Below, piece by piece: positions 48,591-58,783 of a stretch of DNA of 64,000 nucleotides. The DNA comes from Rubinisphaera italica (GTDB lineage: Bacteria > Planctomycetota > Planctomycetia > Planctomycetales > Planctomycetaceae). How positions within the stretch are numbered: position 1 is the first letter of the stretch; every line of letters starts with the position of its first letter. The position numbers were made by a program, and so were the translations under genes. A model generated the notes under the pieces. That model did no database searches, was not told the DNA's origin, and saw only the letters and a program-made list of their open reading frames with translations. The DNA lies in assembly GCF_007859715.1 (NCBI RefSeq), contig NZ_SJPG01000001.1, positions 744,001 through 808,000 on the forward strand, in the 5' to 3' direction.

Positions 48591-49189
48591 ATTCATTGAC
48601 AGAGAAATTCTCTATAAATCAATTGACCCTGCTGATTCATTCCGCAGGCGGCTTGATGATTATTGGTTCTATAATCGTTGCCTGGATCTGCTTCATTCAT
48701 CCGATGCAAAAAAAACTCTCTGTAAATCAAACACATGTGGAAGTATTCAATCAATTGGGTGACCAACGTTCCAATGTGGAAAAATTGAATTCCGAATTGA
48801 TAAGTCAACTGCAGTTGGCTAACACTCATGTTGAGGCAATCACTCGAAAAGTATCTGACAAACTGGTGATTGATCAATTTTTACAGGAAATTGGAAATTT
48901 GGCAGAGGTGCACAAGGTTCACATTCAGGAATTTCGACCGGGAAATTTTGCGAAGCACGGGGACTATCAGGCCCTGACGGTCAGCATGACACTCTCTGGA
49001 CCGTTTGCCGGGATCTGCAAGTTCTTTAACGAACTCGAAGATTTTGATCGGATGAATCGAGTGAAATCGGCCCAGATTTCTCCTCAGGGGGCAGCAGGAG
49101 AGAACTGTTCTGTCTCCATGGTTCTGGAGCTTTACACCCTACCACCTGCTGCGATCGCAGAAAATGTTCGGGAAAAAATCGATGTTTAA
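48587..49189 (+). CDS. PilO/GspM-like inner-membrane protein
   Basis: 200 residues. One membrane helix (about 20-40), then a coiled coil and a periplasmic domain with LTVSMTLSGPFAGICKFFNELEDFDRM, the recognisable PilO segment. It should pair with the PilN-like protein in the inner-membrane alignment complex. It overlaps the preceding and following genes. Confidence 0.85.
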   Translation: MNSLTEKFSINQLTLLIHSAGGLMIIGSIIVAWICFIHPMQKKLSVNQTHVEVFNQLGDQRSNVEKLNSELISQLQLANTHVEAITRKVSDKLVIDQFLQEIGNLAEVHKVHIQEFRPGNFAKHGDYQALTVSMTLSGPFAGICKFFNELEDFDRMNRVKSAQISPQGAAGENCSVSMVLELYTLPPAAIAENVREKIDV

Positions 49190-49679
49190 CAAATCAAAAA
49201 TCTCCCAGAAAATCAGTCCCGGAAAACTATTGTTGATTCTCACTCTTTCGGGAGTGCTGTATTTAGTCTTTCCTCGAGGTGAGGAAACTTCAGTCACAAC
49301 ACAATTGACGGACGTGGCCATTCAGCAATTGACGGGTGGAAATACAACTGGTCTGCTCTACTCCGAGCCTGATCTCGATCTGGCCAAGTTCGATTTGGAA
49401 CAACTTATCGAACACAATCCGTTCCAGAAGTCCAAATCTGTGGAAGAAGTCTCTGAAATCAATATCACGACTGAGCAGCAACGTCTCATGGAGGGATCGA
49501 AAGAGTTCAAACCTCCTACTGTCGATATTACCGCAATTCTCTACTCCGAGACTAAGCGGTTCGCTTTGATTGATAACGTGCTCTACCCGGAAGGGGGAGT
49601 TCTTCCCAGTGGCCAGCAAATTGCTGAAATTCACTCAACATATGTTCGCTTCGTTCCTTCGGCTTCGCCCGCAAAGTGA
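49182..49679 (+). CDS. PilP/GspC homology-region-like protein
   Basis: About 165 residues. One N-terminal membrane helix (LLLILTLSGVLYLVF) is followed by a linker with FDLEQLIEHNPF, whose NPF is common at the start of GspC HR domains. A small beta-domain follows (VDITAILYSETKRFALIDN, then PSGQQIAEIHSTYVRF), resembling the HR domain shared by GspC and PilP. Such domains contact the secretin, so a secretin should exist elsewhere. The start is 49182 or 49164; both overlap the PilO-like gene. Confidence 0.7.
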   Translation: MFNKSKISQKISPGKLLLILTLSGVLYLVFPRGEETSVTTQLTDVAIQQLTGGNTTGLLYSEPDLDLAKFDLEQLIEHNPFQKSKSVEEVSEINITTEQQRLMEGSKEFKPPTVDITAILYSETKRFALIDNVLYPEGGVLPSGQQIAEIHSTYVRFVPSASPAK

Positions 49680-49943
49680 ATACTTTTGATCCTCATAGTT
49701 AAAATCTAGAAGATTATTCACAAATAAGCGGGTTGTGATTTGTAAAAATATTCATTACAATTCCAACCGCCTCGCTCACAAACGATCACTCGATCGTGCT
49801 GCACTCCTATCGAAATATTTTTATTACTGGAAATGATCCCCTCATTCATCATAAGATATTTTTGATGAAACAAGTGCAATCCGGTTCCGTCATTCCATGC
49901 GGGCAAAATATTCACCTCGTATTTTTTCGACTCAGGCTTTTTG

Positions 49944-50750
49944 ATGACATTCGACCCAGAATCCGAATTTTACTCTGAAGGAATTGTGCGGGTCGATCCC
50001 TCGTCACAACGAAAGAGTTTCTGGCTGGTTTTCGGCTCGATTGTATTTCTAATTGTCGTTGTGGTCGCAGTCACTTTGCTTCCGATCCAGAATCAGAAGA
50101 GACATCTGGCACACTTGAGAAACCAGGGTGCCATTGTTTACACAATAATTCAGCCTGGTATGTGGACGTCGCTGTCGGATTATTTCCATAAGTTTACAGA
50201 CTATGAGTTGCCCACTCTTGAAGAAGTTCGACAAATACACTTTCAGAAATATCCGGTCACCGATCAAACAATTGCCAGTTTGAGCAGATATCCCGAATTG
50301 CAAGCTCTCTCAATGCAATCTGCGAATGTCTCGACGACGGCACTCGATAATGTTTTCACTGATTTGCCCGAACTCACTGGGCTGACTATTATCAATTGCA
50401 AAAATATCACCCCGGATTGGGTCCAGAAATCCCGTTTGTCGCATCCCTCAGTGACTATTAATTATCGAGGAACTGCTTATCTGGGCATCTCTGCAAACAT
50501 AGTGGATCCTGATCAAAAGGGATGCATTGTCATGTATGTGCAGCCCGGCAGTGCCGCTGAAAGTAGTGGTTTACTTCCTGGTGACATCATCATTGCGGTT
50601 GAAGATTCGGAAATTTCATCATTCACGGAACTTGTGATGAAACTGGCCAGGTATTCCCCCGAAGACCATGTCAGAATTCGGATTAGCCGCCAGGAGGAAG
50701 AAGTTCCGATCATTTGCAAATTGAATGCCTGGTCCAACAAAGAATTTTGA
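49944..50750 (+). CDS. membrane-anchored protein with LRR-like segment and PDZ domain
   Basis: 268 residues from ATG 49944. One membrane helix (about 27-48) is followed by two or three leucine-rich-like repeats (LSRYPELQALSMQSANVSTTALDN and LPELTGLTIINCKNITPDW, in parts). A C-terminal PDZ domain has YLGISANIV, VQPGSAAESSGLLPGDIIIAVEDSEISSF. There is no protease domain. It lies 264 bases after the PilP/GspC-like gene and could supply the PDZ part of a split GspC, but a separate role is possible. Confidence 0.7.
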   Translation: MTFDPESEFYSEGIVRVDPSSQRKSFWLVFGSIVFLIVVVVAVTLLPIQNQKRHLAHLRNQGAIVYTIIQPGMWTSLSDYFHKFTDYELPTLEEVRQIHFQKYPVTDQTIASLSRYPELQALSMQSANVSTTALDNVFTDLPELTGLTIINCKNITPDWVQKSRLSHPSVTINYRGTAYLGISANIVDPDQKGCIVMYVQPGSAAESSGLLPGDIIIAVEDSEISSFTELVMKLARYSPEDHVRIRISRQEEEVPIICKLNAWSNKEF

Positions 50751-50768
50751 CTGAAAGTTGAGCCCCTC

Positions 50769-53700
50769 GTGCAGACGAACTCCCTCCGAATTCCCCTCCT
50801 ATTCTCATTACTGCTGATTTTTAATGTAACCAACTTTGTCTCGGCTGCTCCCGAAGTTGAGAATCCAGAAGAAAGCGATTTTCCACCTGGATTGCTCGGC
50901 ACTTACAAAGTTGGCGACACCAGACTGGAAAGAATCGATGCCGATGTCTCATTTGACTGGCAGTCGAGTTCTCCTGATCCGCGAATGGGGCCCGGACCAT
51001 TTTCTGCAAACTGGCAGGGTCTGCTACTGGTCAAGAGTCAGGGGGGGCATCGTTTTCATGTCTATCTGGCTGGTGAAGTTGAAATCCTGATCGATGGCAA
51101 TACTGTATTAAAGGGATTTTCTGATCAACCCCAGTGGATCTCAGGAGAGGAAATTCCTCTCTCCTTTGGCGAAAAAGAACTTGATATCCGTTACCGAAAA
51201 ACAGGGAATGTGGGCGCGATCAAATTATTCTGGTCGAGTGAAAAATTTCCGATTGAACCAGTCTCGACCTACCTTCTGTATCGGGAAGAGGGGCGTCCCG
51301 ATCTGACAGAAATCGAAGTTGGACGACACCAGTTCCGCGCATTGCATTGCGATCGTTGTCATGCATTGGATCGAAATACGCAAAGCAGTCCTGCTCCATC
51401 ACTCATACATGCGGCGATCGGCTTGAAAGATTCCTGGATCTCTCAAAAACTGTTGGAGAAACCCTCCGGCACGGACAATATGCCACATTTCAAGATGACC
51501 AGCGAGCAGGCGGCTGACATTGCTGCTTATTTACTACATCACAAACAAAGTCTATCCAAACTTGCCAAAGTCAAAGTCAAATCGAAAGATGACGAAACCG
51601 TGGCTGGTGAATTGCTGGCATTCTCAACCGGCTGCCTGGCTTGTCATACAATTGGAGACTTGGGCACCAGTGGCGACTTTGGTGGAGGAACACTTGATGA
51701 AGTGGGGTCCAAACGTAGTCTGGAATGGATCGCCGCCTGGCTGAAAGACCCGGCTTCTCTGAATACACATCACCGCATGCCCGTATTTCAACTGGATCAA
51801 AAAGAAACTCAGCAACTTGCGGTCTATCTTTCTTCGCTCAAAGGTAAGACTGACCATCAAAAAAAGTCACTACCGACTCTGGCAGATGAAGAACAATTGT
51901 CTCGCGGTAAAAAAGCGATTCAATTTTTTGGTTGCGTCTCCTGCCACGAAATCTCTGGTTTCGAGCAGGAGATCAATGGCGAACCCCTGCCTTATGAATA
52001 CCACATTCGTGTCTATGAAGAATTGCCAGAAAATTCGAATTTACTCGGCTGTCTTGCAGAGCGTAAGGAAAACTCAGCTGCCCACCAGCCTTATTATCCT
52101 CAAGCCAATGTCGAGGCAATTCGTGCCTGGATGAAAACTTATCCAGAAGTCCGTGAGCAGAATGCACATCATCAAACAATGGATTATTTCCGTGGGGCCG
52201 ATTTGCTGATTGAAAAAAACTGCACGGCTTGTCATCCCCGAGATCGAGAAGCTGGACTTGTTGCAGTGGCTGGAAAAGTTTCTAAAAAGGATCCCCGTCT
52301 CACTGGGCAAAGCCAGGGATTAATTCCACCCCACTTAACAGCCGTGGGAGATCGGATGCTGACGGAATCGCTCGCAAAAGGTATCCGTGGAGAGTTACCG
52401 AAACGCTTGCCGTGGTTGTCTGTTCGCATGCCAAAGTTCAATCACACGGAGTCCGAATCCAAACAATTGTTGAGCTATCTGATCGGCCATGATCGCCTGC
52501 CTGACACCATTCCTGATGAACGCCTGCAGTTAGCAGAAGTCAATTTGACATCAGCTGAGGTCCTCTTGACAGGACGAGAGTTGATTGGCGGACGCGCATT
52601 CAATTGCATCGCTTGTCATAAATTTGGTGAATACGAGCCGAGGAACACCGCATTGGGAACTCGTGGTTCCGATTTGCTCGGGCTGGCCAGCCGAATGAGA
52701 TCGCCCTATTTTCTGCGATGGACCTCTTCGCCATTACGCATTGTCCCTGGCATGGAGATGCCCAGTTACAATCAGCCGAAGCACGGCTTCCCGATCGAAA
52801 CGATCCACGAGCAACTTACTGTTCTGTGGCAGGGAATGAATCATCCGGAATTTAAGGCTCCCTCAAATCCGACTGTTGTGGAAAAGTATTTGGTCGTTCA
52901 GCCCGGCGAACCTTCAAGAATTGTACGAGATGTCTTTGAGAGAACTGGCTCAAAAAAAGATCGAGAATTTCTTGCAAGGCCACTGGCAATTGGACTCGAT
53001 AACGGACACAGCCTGTTATTTGATCTGGATGCCGTAAGTCTACGCGAGTGGACTTATGGTGATTTCGCCTTTCAGCAAACCGAAGGCAAATCCTGGTTCT
53101 GGCACATGGCTGGTGCTCCAGTTGTTAAAGAGTTTACGCAACAGGCAGATTTCGTATTAAGGAAATCCAATGAACCTTCGGCATTGTTGATTCAACCCTC
53201 CAAAGAAGGATTTCGTACGGGACGGCTACGGGATTACCGTGTGGAATCTCAAGGAGTCGTTTTACATTATGAGATCGATTTTCGCATTGATGGTCAACTC
53301 CACATCGTTAAGATCTCCGAACATATGCTGCCCCTGACGGATGATAAGCAATCAGGCTTTGCACGTAGAATTGAAGCAACGGATGTTCCTCAGGGGTATC
53401 ATCTCGCCTTGCAGCAATCGATCGAACCGACTTCGGTTGCACAACCTGAATTGATTGTCGAAGGAAAACAGATTCCCCTCGGCTCGAAAGAACCGGATCC
53501 GATCTTATTTCAGGCAGGCGCGAATGGATCCCAAGATCTGAACCTCGAATATTGGACAAAGCTTTATACCCGCGCTACGACTCCTTATCCCGATAAACCC
53601 CAAGTGGCAGGTCGCCCTGAAGTCATTACCGGCACTCCCGGGTTTGATGCTCATCGTTTGCCGTTAACCAGTACTCTCATGCCGACAGCTTTGGCCTGGT

Positions 53701-54959
53701 CGAAAGATCGGCAGATGATTGCTTCCTCTTTGAAAGGGGATGTCTTCTCATTAAAGGATAGTGATCGAGATGGACTCGATGATCAACTCCAGTTGATTCA
53801 AAGTGGCTTGGCGGCTCCCTTCGGTGTGTACTGTGAAGGAGACAGTTTATACGTTGCTCACAAACCGGAGATTTTACGGATCGATCAATTTCAGTCTGAT
53901 CGCCCGCAATTGAACGTTATCGCCGATGGCTGGGGGCACAGTGAAAATTATCACGACTGGGTCACCGGCTTTGCACAAGACAAGAATGGAAAACTCCTGA
54001 TCGCGACCGGAAGCGATTACACTCAGAAAGATCGTGAAAGAGAGTTAACACTCTGGCGAGGCGATGTCCTGCGGTTGGAGCAGGATTCTGAATTAACCCC
54101 GATAGCCTCCGCATTGCGATATCCGATTGGAATTGCTTCTGACAGCAAAGGTCGGGTATTTGTTTCTGACCAGCAGGGGGTGCAGAACTGTTTCAATGAG
54201 ATCAATTACATTGTTCCAGATGCAACTTATGGCGTGCCAGGACAGCGAACCAGTCCCGGTCAAGAAAAACGGGCAGCCATTCAGATTCCACATCCCTGGA
54301 CACGCAGCGTAAACGGCATCTTTTTCATTCCCGATCGTGATGGCCTTGGCGCGCTTTCCGCATTTCGGGGTCATGGCGTCGGCTGCGAATACAACAATCG
54401 TTTTCTGGTGCGGTTTTCACTTCAGGAAGTCAACGGAGAACTGCAGGGGGCCTGTTACGAGTTGACGAAATCAGCAGAGAACCTGCCAACGGATGCTCCA
54501 GTCTTTCTCGGCCCCATCTGCGGCGGTGTGAGTCCAGATGGTCTGATTTATATTGGCAACATTCACGACAGCGGCTGGCTGGGTGGACAAAACACCGGGG
54601 AAATTATCCGACTGACGCCTCAGGATAAACTTCCCAACGGAATCCGCGAACTTCGAGCAACCAGTACCGGTTTTGAACTGGAATTTCTGGAGCCGGTTTC
54701 CGAAGAGGCGTTGCAGAAAAAAGAAACGTATGACCTGGTCGGTTATACCCGTATTTGGGAAGGAGCCTATGCCTCACCCGATTCCGGCCGCTATCGACCA
54801 GAAATCAAATCTCTGGAAGTGGGCGACGGTGGAAAAACTGTCCGAATCAATGTCGATCAACTCAAGCCCAGCTTCGTCTATGAGTTGCACCTGAACGAAG
54901 CATTGGAAGTGTTTCCCGCATCTGCTTACTACACGATGAACCAGATTCCCAAACCATAG
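50769..54959 (+). CDS. giant secreted PA14/multihaem cytochrome c/beta-propeller protein
   Basis: 1396 residues from GTG 50769. A signal peptide is followed by a PA14-like carbohydrate-binding domain (about 35-165). Five CxxCH haem sites follow, at Cys194, 289, 389, 485 and 613 (CDRCH, CLACH, CVSCH, CTACH, CIACH), then a beta-rich region. A glucose-dehydrogenase/NHL-type six-bladed propeller (about 960-1290) ends the protein, with GVYCEGDSLYVAHKPEILRI as one blade strand. It belongs to the planctomycete membrane-bound dehydrogenase-like group. It probably oxidises sugars or polymers in the periplasm and passes electrons along the haems (inference). Acts alone here; no partner gene is adjacent. 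Confidence 0.88.
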   Translation: MQTNSLRIPLLFSLLLIFNVTNFVSAAPEVENPEESDFPPGLLGTYKVGDTRLERIDADVSFDWQSSSPDPRMGPGPFSANWQGLLLVKSQGGHRFHVYLAGEVEILIDGNTVLKGFSDQPQWISGEEIPLSFGEKELDIRYRKTGNVGAIKLFWSSEKFPIEPVSTYLLYREEGRPDLTEIEVGRHQFRALHCDRCHALDRNTQSSPAPSLIHAAIGLKDSWISQKLLEKPSGTDNMPHFKMTSEQAADIAAYLLHHKQSLSKLAKVKVKSKDDETVAGELLAFSTGCLACHTIGDLGTSGDFGGGTLDEVGSKRSLEWIAAWLKDPASLNTHHRMPVFQLDQKETQQLAVYLSSLKGKTDHQKKSLPTLADEEQLSRGKKAIQFFGCVSCHEISGFEQEINGEPLPYEYHIRVYEELPENSNLLGCLAERKENSAAHQPYYPQANVEAIRAWMKTYPEVREQNAHHQTMDYFRGADLLIEKNCTACHPRDREAGLVAVAGKVSKKDPRLTGQSQGLIPPHLTAVGDRMLTESLAKGIRGELPKRLPWLSVRMPKFNHTESESKQLLSYLIGHDRLPDTIPDERLQLAEVNLTSAEVLLTGRELIGGRAFNCIACHKFGEYEPRNTALGTRGSDLLGLASRMRSPYFLRWTSSPLRIVPGMEMPSYNQPKHGFPIETIHEQLTVLWQGMNHPEFKAPSNPTVVEKYLVVQPGEPSRIVRDVFERTGSKKDREFLARPLAIGLDNGHSLLFDLDAVSLREWTYGDFAFQQTEGKSWFWHMAGAPVVKEFTQQADFVLRKSNEPSALLIQPSKEGFRTGRLRDYRVESQGVVLHYEIDFRIDGQLHIVKISEHMLPLTDDKQSGFARRIEATDVPQGYHLALQQSIEPTSVAQPELIVEGKQIPLGSKEPDPILFQAGANGSQDLNLEYWTKLYTRATTPYPDKPQVAGRPEVITGTPGFDAHRLPLTSTLMPTALAWSKDRQMIASSLKGDVFSLKDSDRDGLDDQLQLIQSGLAAPFGVYCEGDSLYVAHKPEILRIDQFQSDRPQLNVIADGWGHSENYHDWVTGFAQDKNGKLLIATGSDYTQKDRERELTLWRGDVLRLEQDSELTPIASALRYPIGIASDSKGRVFVSDQQGVQNCFNEINYIVPDATYGVPGQRTSPGQEKRAAIQIPHPWTRSVNGIFFIPDRDGLGALSAFRGHGVGCEYNNRFLVRFSLQEVNGELQGACYELTKSAENLPTDAPVFLGPICGGVSPDGLIYIGNIHDSGWLGGQNTGEIIRLTPQDKLPNGIRELRATSTGFELEFLEPVSEEALQKKETYDLVGYTRIWEGAYASPDSGRYRPEIKSLEVGDGGKTVRINVDQLKPSFVYELHLNEALEVFPASAYYTMNQIPKP

Positions 54960-55077
54960 TAATCCGTAGGACAGGCTTCCAGTCAGTCAATTCACAGAAT
55001 GCGAACCACATATGAGATCTGGCAAGCAGGATGTCTGTTTTGCGGAAGCATTAAGAACTCTCACGGATTCACCCAAC

Positions 55078-55116
55078 AAAAAACGCCCCGAAACCATTTG
55101 TGGATTCGAAGCGTTT
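55078..55116 (-). terminator. frr: rho-independent terminator after frr
   Basis: On the minus strand, AAACGCTTCGAA pairs with TTCGGGGCGTTT (10 of 12) across a loop, followed by a T run. It lies 35 bases downstream of the frr stop. Confidence 0.75.
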
Positions 55117-55150
55117 CTTGGTTTGGTGTAGTCAAACATAACGTTCGATC

Positions 55151-55711
55151 TTATTCATCCATGACATCTTTTTCTTTGGCGTTGGCGGCATCGTTGACGA
55201 CGCCTTCATATTTTTTAGTCAGCTTCTGAACATCATCCTTGGCGGTATCACGTTCGTCTTCCGACATAAGTTTATCTTTTGCACTTTGATCCGCGTGTTT
55301 ATTCGCATCCCGACGGATATTGCGAATTGAAATCCGTGCTTCCTCAGCGAACTCTTTAACGCGAGAAACGAGTTGCTTACGACGTTCTGTTGATAGGGGG
55401 GGAATTGTCAGACGAATGAGTTTGCCATCATTGTTGGGAGCTAGTCCAACATCACTGGCCTGGATCGCTTTAGCGATTTCTCCAAGAGCAGAAGCATCGA
55501 ATGGACGAATTACTATTTGCTGTGGCTCAGGCACGCTGATGTTTGCCAATTGCTTGAGCGGTGTCGGGGAGCCGTAGTAGTCGACGCGAATGGAATCGAC
55601 CAGACCAGGATTGGCTCGTCCGGTTCTCAGCCCTTTGAGTTGATCCTGCAGCACACTGGCCGCTTTTTCCATACGCTCTTCACAATCGAGCAGAATTTCG
55701 TCACTGTTCAT
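55151..55711 (-). CDS. frr: ribosome recycling factor
   Basis: 186 residues, standard length. It releases ribosomes from mRNA after termination, with EF-G. Family segments are intact: LKGLRTGRANPGLVDSIRVDYYG (in parts), TPLKQLANISVPEPQ, GLAPNNDGKLIRLTIPPLSTERRKQL and the C-terminal helix with KDDVQKLTKKYE. GAGGG precedes the ATG. It is the last gene of the rpsB-tsf-pyrH-frr cluster, 318 bases from pyrH. Confidence 0.97.
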   Translation of the reverse strand: MNSDEILLDCEERMEKAASVLQDQLKGLRTGRANPGLVDSIRVDYYGSPTPLKQLANISVPEPQQIVIRPFDASALGEIAKAIQASDVGLAPNNDGKLIRLTIPPLSTERRKQLVSRVKEFAEEARISIRNIRRDANKHADQSAKDKLMSEDERDTAKDDVQKLTKKYEGVVNDAANAKEKDVMDE

Positions 55712-56029
55712 AATACCCTCAAATTATTCGATACGTTTGATGTCGGAAGCGATGACTTTGTGCTCCATTATAAAGCATAACGCATCCCCGTTCACTCATG
55801 CCAGCGTTTGCATTCTTTAGGCCATTTTCAAATGGTATCTGCAGTCGCATGGACATCAAATGTCCTAAAAACGATGTGATTGCTCCTGCTGAACGCTGCA
55901 GGTAATTTTTGAATATGCTCTAGACCAAGTCTACTTTTACTTTAGCGGCTGGTGATGCAAATAAACCTGAAATTGTAGGCTTTAATGCGATACACTTAAA
56001 CTCAATGCGATCAATGGAGTTCAACTCGA
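55712..56029. other. gap between pyrH and frr
   Basis: About 320 bases, longer than usual for this normally compact cluster. No gene or clear hairpin is recognised. A separate frr promoter is possible. Confidence 0.35.
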
Positions 56030-56776
56030 TCAGGAGGCAGCATTGCTGTTAACCAATGTTCCCACCTGTACGCCACGTGCGGCATTAATGATGTTGCCTG
56101 CCTTCTGGAAATCGAAGATCAGAATCGGGATATCGTGTTCCATGCAGTGATGGAATGCTTGCGCGTCCATCACTTGCAGACGTTGGGCGATGACATCCTG
56201 GAAAGAGATACGATCGTATCGAATCGCATGTGGATTTTTCTCGGGGTCATCCGAATAAACGCCATCGACCCGCGTGGCCTTCATCACAATATCGGCTTCA
56301 ATTTCACGGGCTCTTAAAGCGGCAGCGGTATCGGTTGTCACATAGGGACTCCCAGTCCCTCCCGCCAGAATGACAACACGTCCTTTTTCAAGATGTCGCA
56401 CACATCGCCGACGAATGAAGGGCTCGGCAACGCTATCCATACTGATGGCCGATTGCAGACGAGTTGGAACACCAATATGTTCGAGAGCATCCTGCAAGGC
56501 CAGACCGTTAATCACCGTTGCGAGCATTCCCATATAATGGGCAGTCGCCGGCTTGATCGCTTCGCTGCCATCGGAGAATTGTTTTCCTCGCAGGATATTT
56601 CCACCGCCACACACAATCGCCAGTTCAACTCCCGATTCTACAATATTGCGGATCTCTTCGGAGAGGCGAGTGATTTCCGTCATGCTGATCCCTCCCTTAC
56701 GATCCCGGCAAAAACTTTCGCCAGTCAATTTCAGGAGTACGCGCTTGTATGCCAGGGGAGCTGTCGATTCGGACAT
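56030..56776 (-). CDS. pyrH: UMP kinase
   Basis: 248 residues. It phosphorylates UMP to UDP in pyrimidine synthesis. Motifs include [12 protein letters not shown] at the start, [12 protein letters not shown], the [21 protein letters not shown] region and [22 protein letters not shown]. The C-terminus [13 protein letters not shown] is typical. GAGG precedes the ATG. It is separated from tsf by a terminator-like hairpin. Confidence 0.96.
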   Translation of the reverse strand: MSESTAPLAYKRVLLKLTGESFCRDRKGGISMTEITRLSEEIRNIVESGVELAIVCGGGNILRGKQFSDGSEAIKPATAHYMGMLATVINGLALQDALEHIGVPTRLQSAISMDSVAEPFIRRRCVRHLEKGRVVILAGGTGSPYVTTDTAAALRAREIEADIVMKATRVDGVYSDDPEKNPHAIRYDRISFQDVIAQRLQVMDAQAFHHCMEHDIPILIFDFQKAGNIINAARGVQVGTLVNSNAAS

Positions 56777-56820
56777 GGTCGGACCTCAAAGATCGTTGTG
56801 AGTAATAGCGAATATCAAAC

Positions 56821-56855
56821 AAAAACGGACCGTCAGAAAATTCTGATCGGCCCGT
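56821..56855 (-). terminator. terminator-like hairpin between tsf and pyrH
   Basis: On the minus strand ACGGGCCGATCAGAA pairs with TTCTGACGGTCCGT (one bulge), followed by five T. Some transcripts from rpsB-tsf should stop here, while others read into pyrH. Confidence 0.7.
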
Positions 56856-56876
56856 AATTTAATGAATAACGAGAAA

Positions 56877-57707
56877 TTAACCAATCACGCGTAGATAAAA
56901 CGCTTTTGGTTTGAGTTTCTTTTCTTCGAGAATCTTACCAACAGTTTTCGTTTCGTCTTTTGCGAATGCCTGAGCTTCGAGAACTCCCTGTTCGGAATAG
57001 AAGTTCTTCATGCGGCCTTCCACCATCTTTTCAATGATGTTTTCCGGTTTGCCTGTACTGCGGGCTTCTTCAGACAGTCGATCTTTTTCTGCTTTCACAA
57101 TGGCTGGATCCAGATCGGCAACACTCGCATGAATCGGACGAATAGCCGTGACATGCATCGCGACATCCCGCAGGACAGGATCGGTTGAAGGTTCTCCTTC
57201 GGCCTGGAACAATGCACCAGATTTGCCATCGTGGTGAATGTAAAACCCAACAGGACCAGGAACGCGTTTCGCAAACTCGACACTGAATTTTTCTGCAATT
57301 TTGTTGACCAGTTCATCGAGCACTTCCTGTAAAGTGCGATCCTGACCAGGTGCTTTCTGGGACATCAGTTCTTCGGTAGTTTCCGCTCCAGGGCCTTCAA
57401 GCAATTGCTTGGCCATCATCTCGCCGAGAGTAATAAAACCTTCGTTGGAAGCAACTGGGGCGGTTTCGCATTGAAAATCGACGATTGCAGCTTCACTGCC
57501 GTCTTCTTTCATGGCGACAAATATTCGACCTTCGGTCGTTTTATTGTCGGCTCGCTTATCCTTGATACTCTGAGTTTCAGAGGCCAGGATTGCAATGGCC
57601 TTTTCTTCATCGCCGCCAGCTTCAACAAGGGCTTTCTTGCAGCGCATCATGGGTAGGTCGGTTCGTTCGCGTAGTGAGCGAACTGCAGCAGCCGTAATCT
57701 CGGCCAT
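56877..57707 (-). CDS. tsf: translation elongation factor Ts
   Basis: 276 residues. It is the nucleotide exchange factor for EF-Tu. The N-terminal UBA-like domain has [30 protein letters not shown]. The core has [17 protein letters not shown] and [21 protein letters not shown], followed by a C-terminal stretch. All family landmarks are seen. AGGAG lies upstream of the ATG. Downstream of rpsB, as in most bacteria. Confidence 0.96.
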   Translation of the reverse strand: MAEITAAAVRSLRERTDLPMMRCKKALVEAGGDEEKAIAILASETQSIKDKRADNKTTEGRIFVAMKEDGSEAAIVDFQCETAPVASNEGFITLGEMMAKQLLEGPGAETTEELMSQKAPGQDRTLQEVLDELVNKIAEKFSVEFAKRVPGPVGFYIHHDGKSGALFQAEGEPSTDPVLRDVAMHVTAIRPIHASVADLDPAIVKAEKDRLSEEARSTGKPENIIEKMVEGRMKNFYSEQGVLEAQAFAKDETKTVGKILEEKKLKPKAFYLRVIG

Positions 57708-58033
57708 CAGACTATTCTCCTGTGTTTGTTGTGCCCACTCTGGGCATGATTTTGGTGGTCAATTCTCTGTAAAGCACTCCCAGTGTCATGCTTTATGTAA
57801 TTGTCTAACCGAATTTTCAACGTTGACGATCGTATTGTCGAAATTCATTTTCAAAGGATAAGCGACCTGGATTAGCATTCCGCTCCATCGCGTTGATGAT
57901 CTTTGCTCTGACGAACAGTGCAGTTAGATCATTCAAAGCCATAACCGCTGTTCGATTCAGAAATCGTAACATACGGTTATGAACATTGTATGATTTCAGT
58001 GAAGGCAAAGTTAGATTTGCCCTTTATCATGAA
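57708..58033. other. gap between rpsB and tsf
   Basis: About 325 bases, unusually long for these paired genes. A weak GGCAAA/TTTGCC hairpin follows the rpsB stop without a T run. A separate tsf promoter or an attenuating structure may lie here. No convincing small gene. Confidence 0.35.
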
Positions 58034-58783
58034 TTAAGAAATCGTTGGAACAGGCTTCATGGAATCTTCAGCTGGGTTGGATCGTTCCTTATCCTGAGGC
58101 AGCTTACTTTTTCCACTGATAATTGCGTTCGAAAGATGCGTTGTGATCAGACGAACCGATCGCATGCTGTCATCGTTACCAGGAACTGGCAGGTCGACAA
58201 GATCGGGGTCAGAATCGGTATCGATCAATGCAACAATTTTAATGCCTAGCAGGCGTGCTTCATGGACTGCGTTATGCTCTTTCGTCGGATCGATTACTAC
58301 CAACGCTTCAGGGAGCCGATTCAAATCTCGAATACCACCGAGGTTACGGTTAATTTTCTTGTACTCACGCAGCATCTTGGACTGAGCCTTCTTTGAAAAG
58401 CTGGCCATATCGCCAGATTCCTGAATTGCTTCGAGTTCCTCAAGTTTTTTGATGCGGTTACGGATGGTGCGGTAATTGGTCAGCATTCCGCCCAGCCAAC
58501 GCTCACTCACATAAGGCATACCACAGGCTAGCGCACATTCTTTGACGGTTGCTGCTGCTTGTCGCTTGGTGCCTACAAAGAGTACGAGGCTCCCTTGTGA
58601 AGAGACCTTTTCCAGATACCGCTGGGCTCTAATCAAGCCGCGGACTGTTTCTTTTAAGTCGATGATATGAATTCGGTTACGGCGACCATAAATATAAGGT
58701 CGCATTTTAGGATTCCAGCGTGCAGCCGGGTGACCGAAGTGAACACCAGCATCGAGAATGTCTTTTACGTTAATGTCAGCCAT
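58034..58783 (-). CDS. rpsB: 30S ribosomal protein S2
   Basis: 249 residues. The opening [26 protein letters not shown] segment (here [14 protein letters not shown]), [42 protein letters not shown] and the C-terminal [21 protein letters not shown] are the standard S2 landmarks. AGGAG lies before the ATG. First gene of the leftward translation cluster; a leader of about 200 bases precedes it. Confidence 0.97.
   Translation of the reverse strand: MADINVKDILDAGVHFGHPAARWNPKMRPYIYGRRNRIHIIDLKETVRGLIRAQRYLEKVSSQGSLVLFVGTKRQAAATVKECALACGMPYVSERWLGGMLTNYRTIRNRIKKLEELEAIQESGDMASFSKKAQSKMLREYKKINRNLGGIRDLNRLPEALVVIDPTKEHNAVHEARLLGIKIVALIDTDSDPDLVDLPVPGNDDSMRSVRLITTHLSNAIISGKSKLPQDKERSNPAEDSMKPVPTIS

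Noticed and set aside
57817..58008. 63-residue open frame between rpsB and tsf
   Set aside because: No ribosome site, no recognisable domain and composition like the surrounding non-coding sequence.
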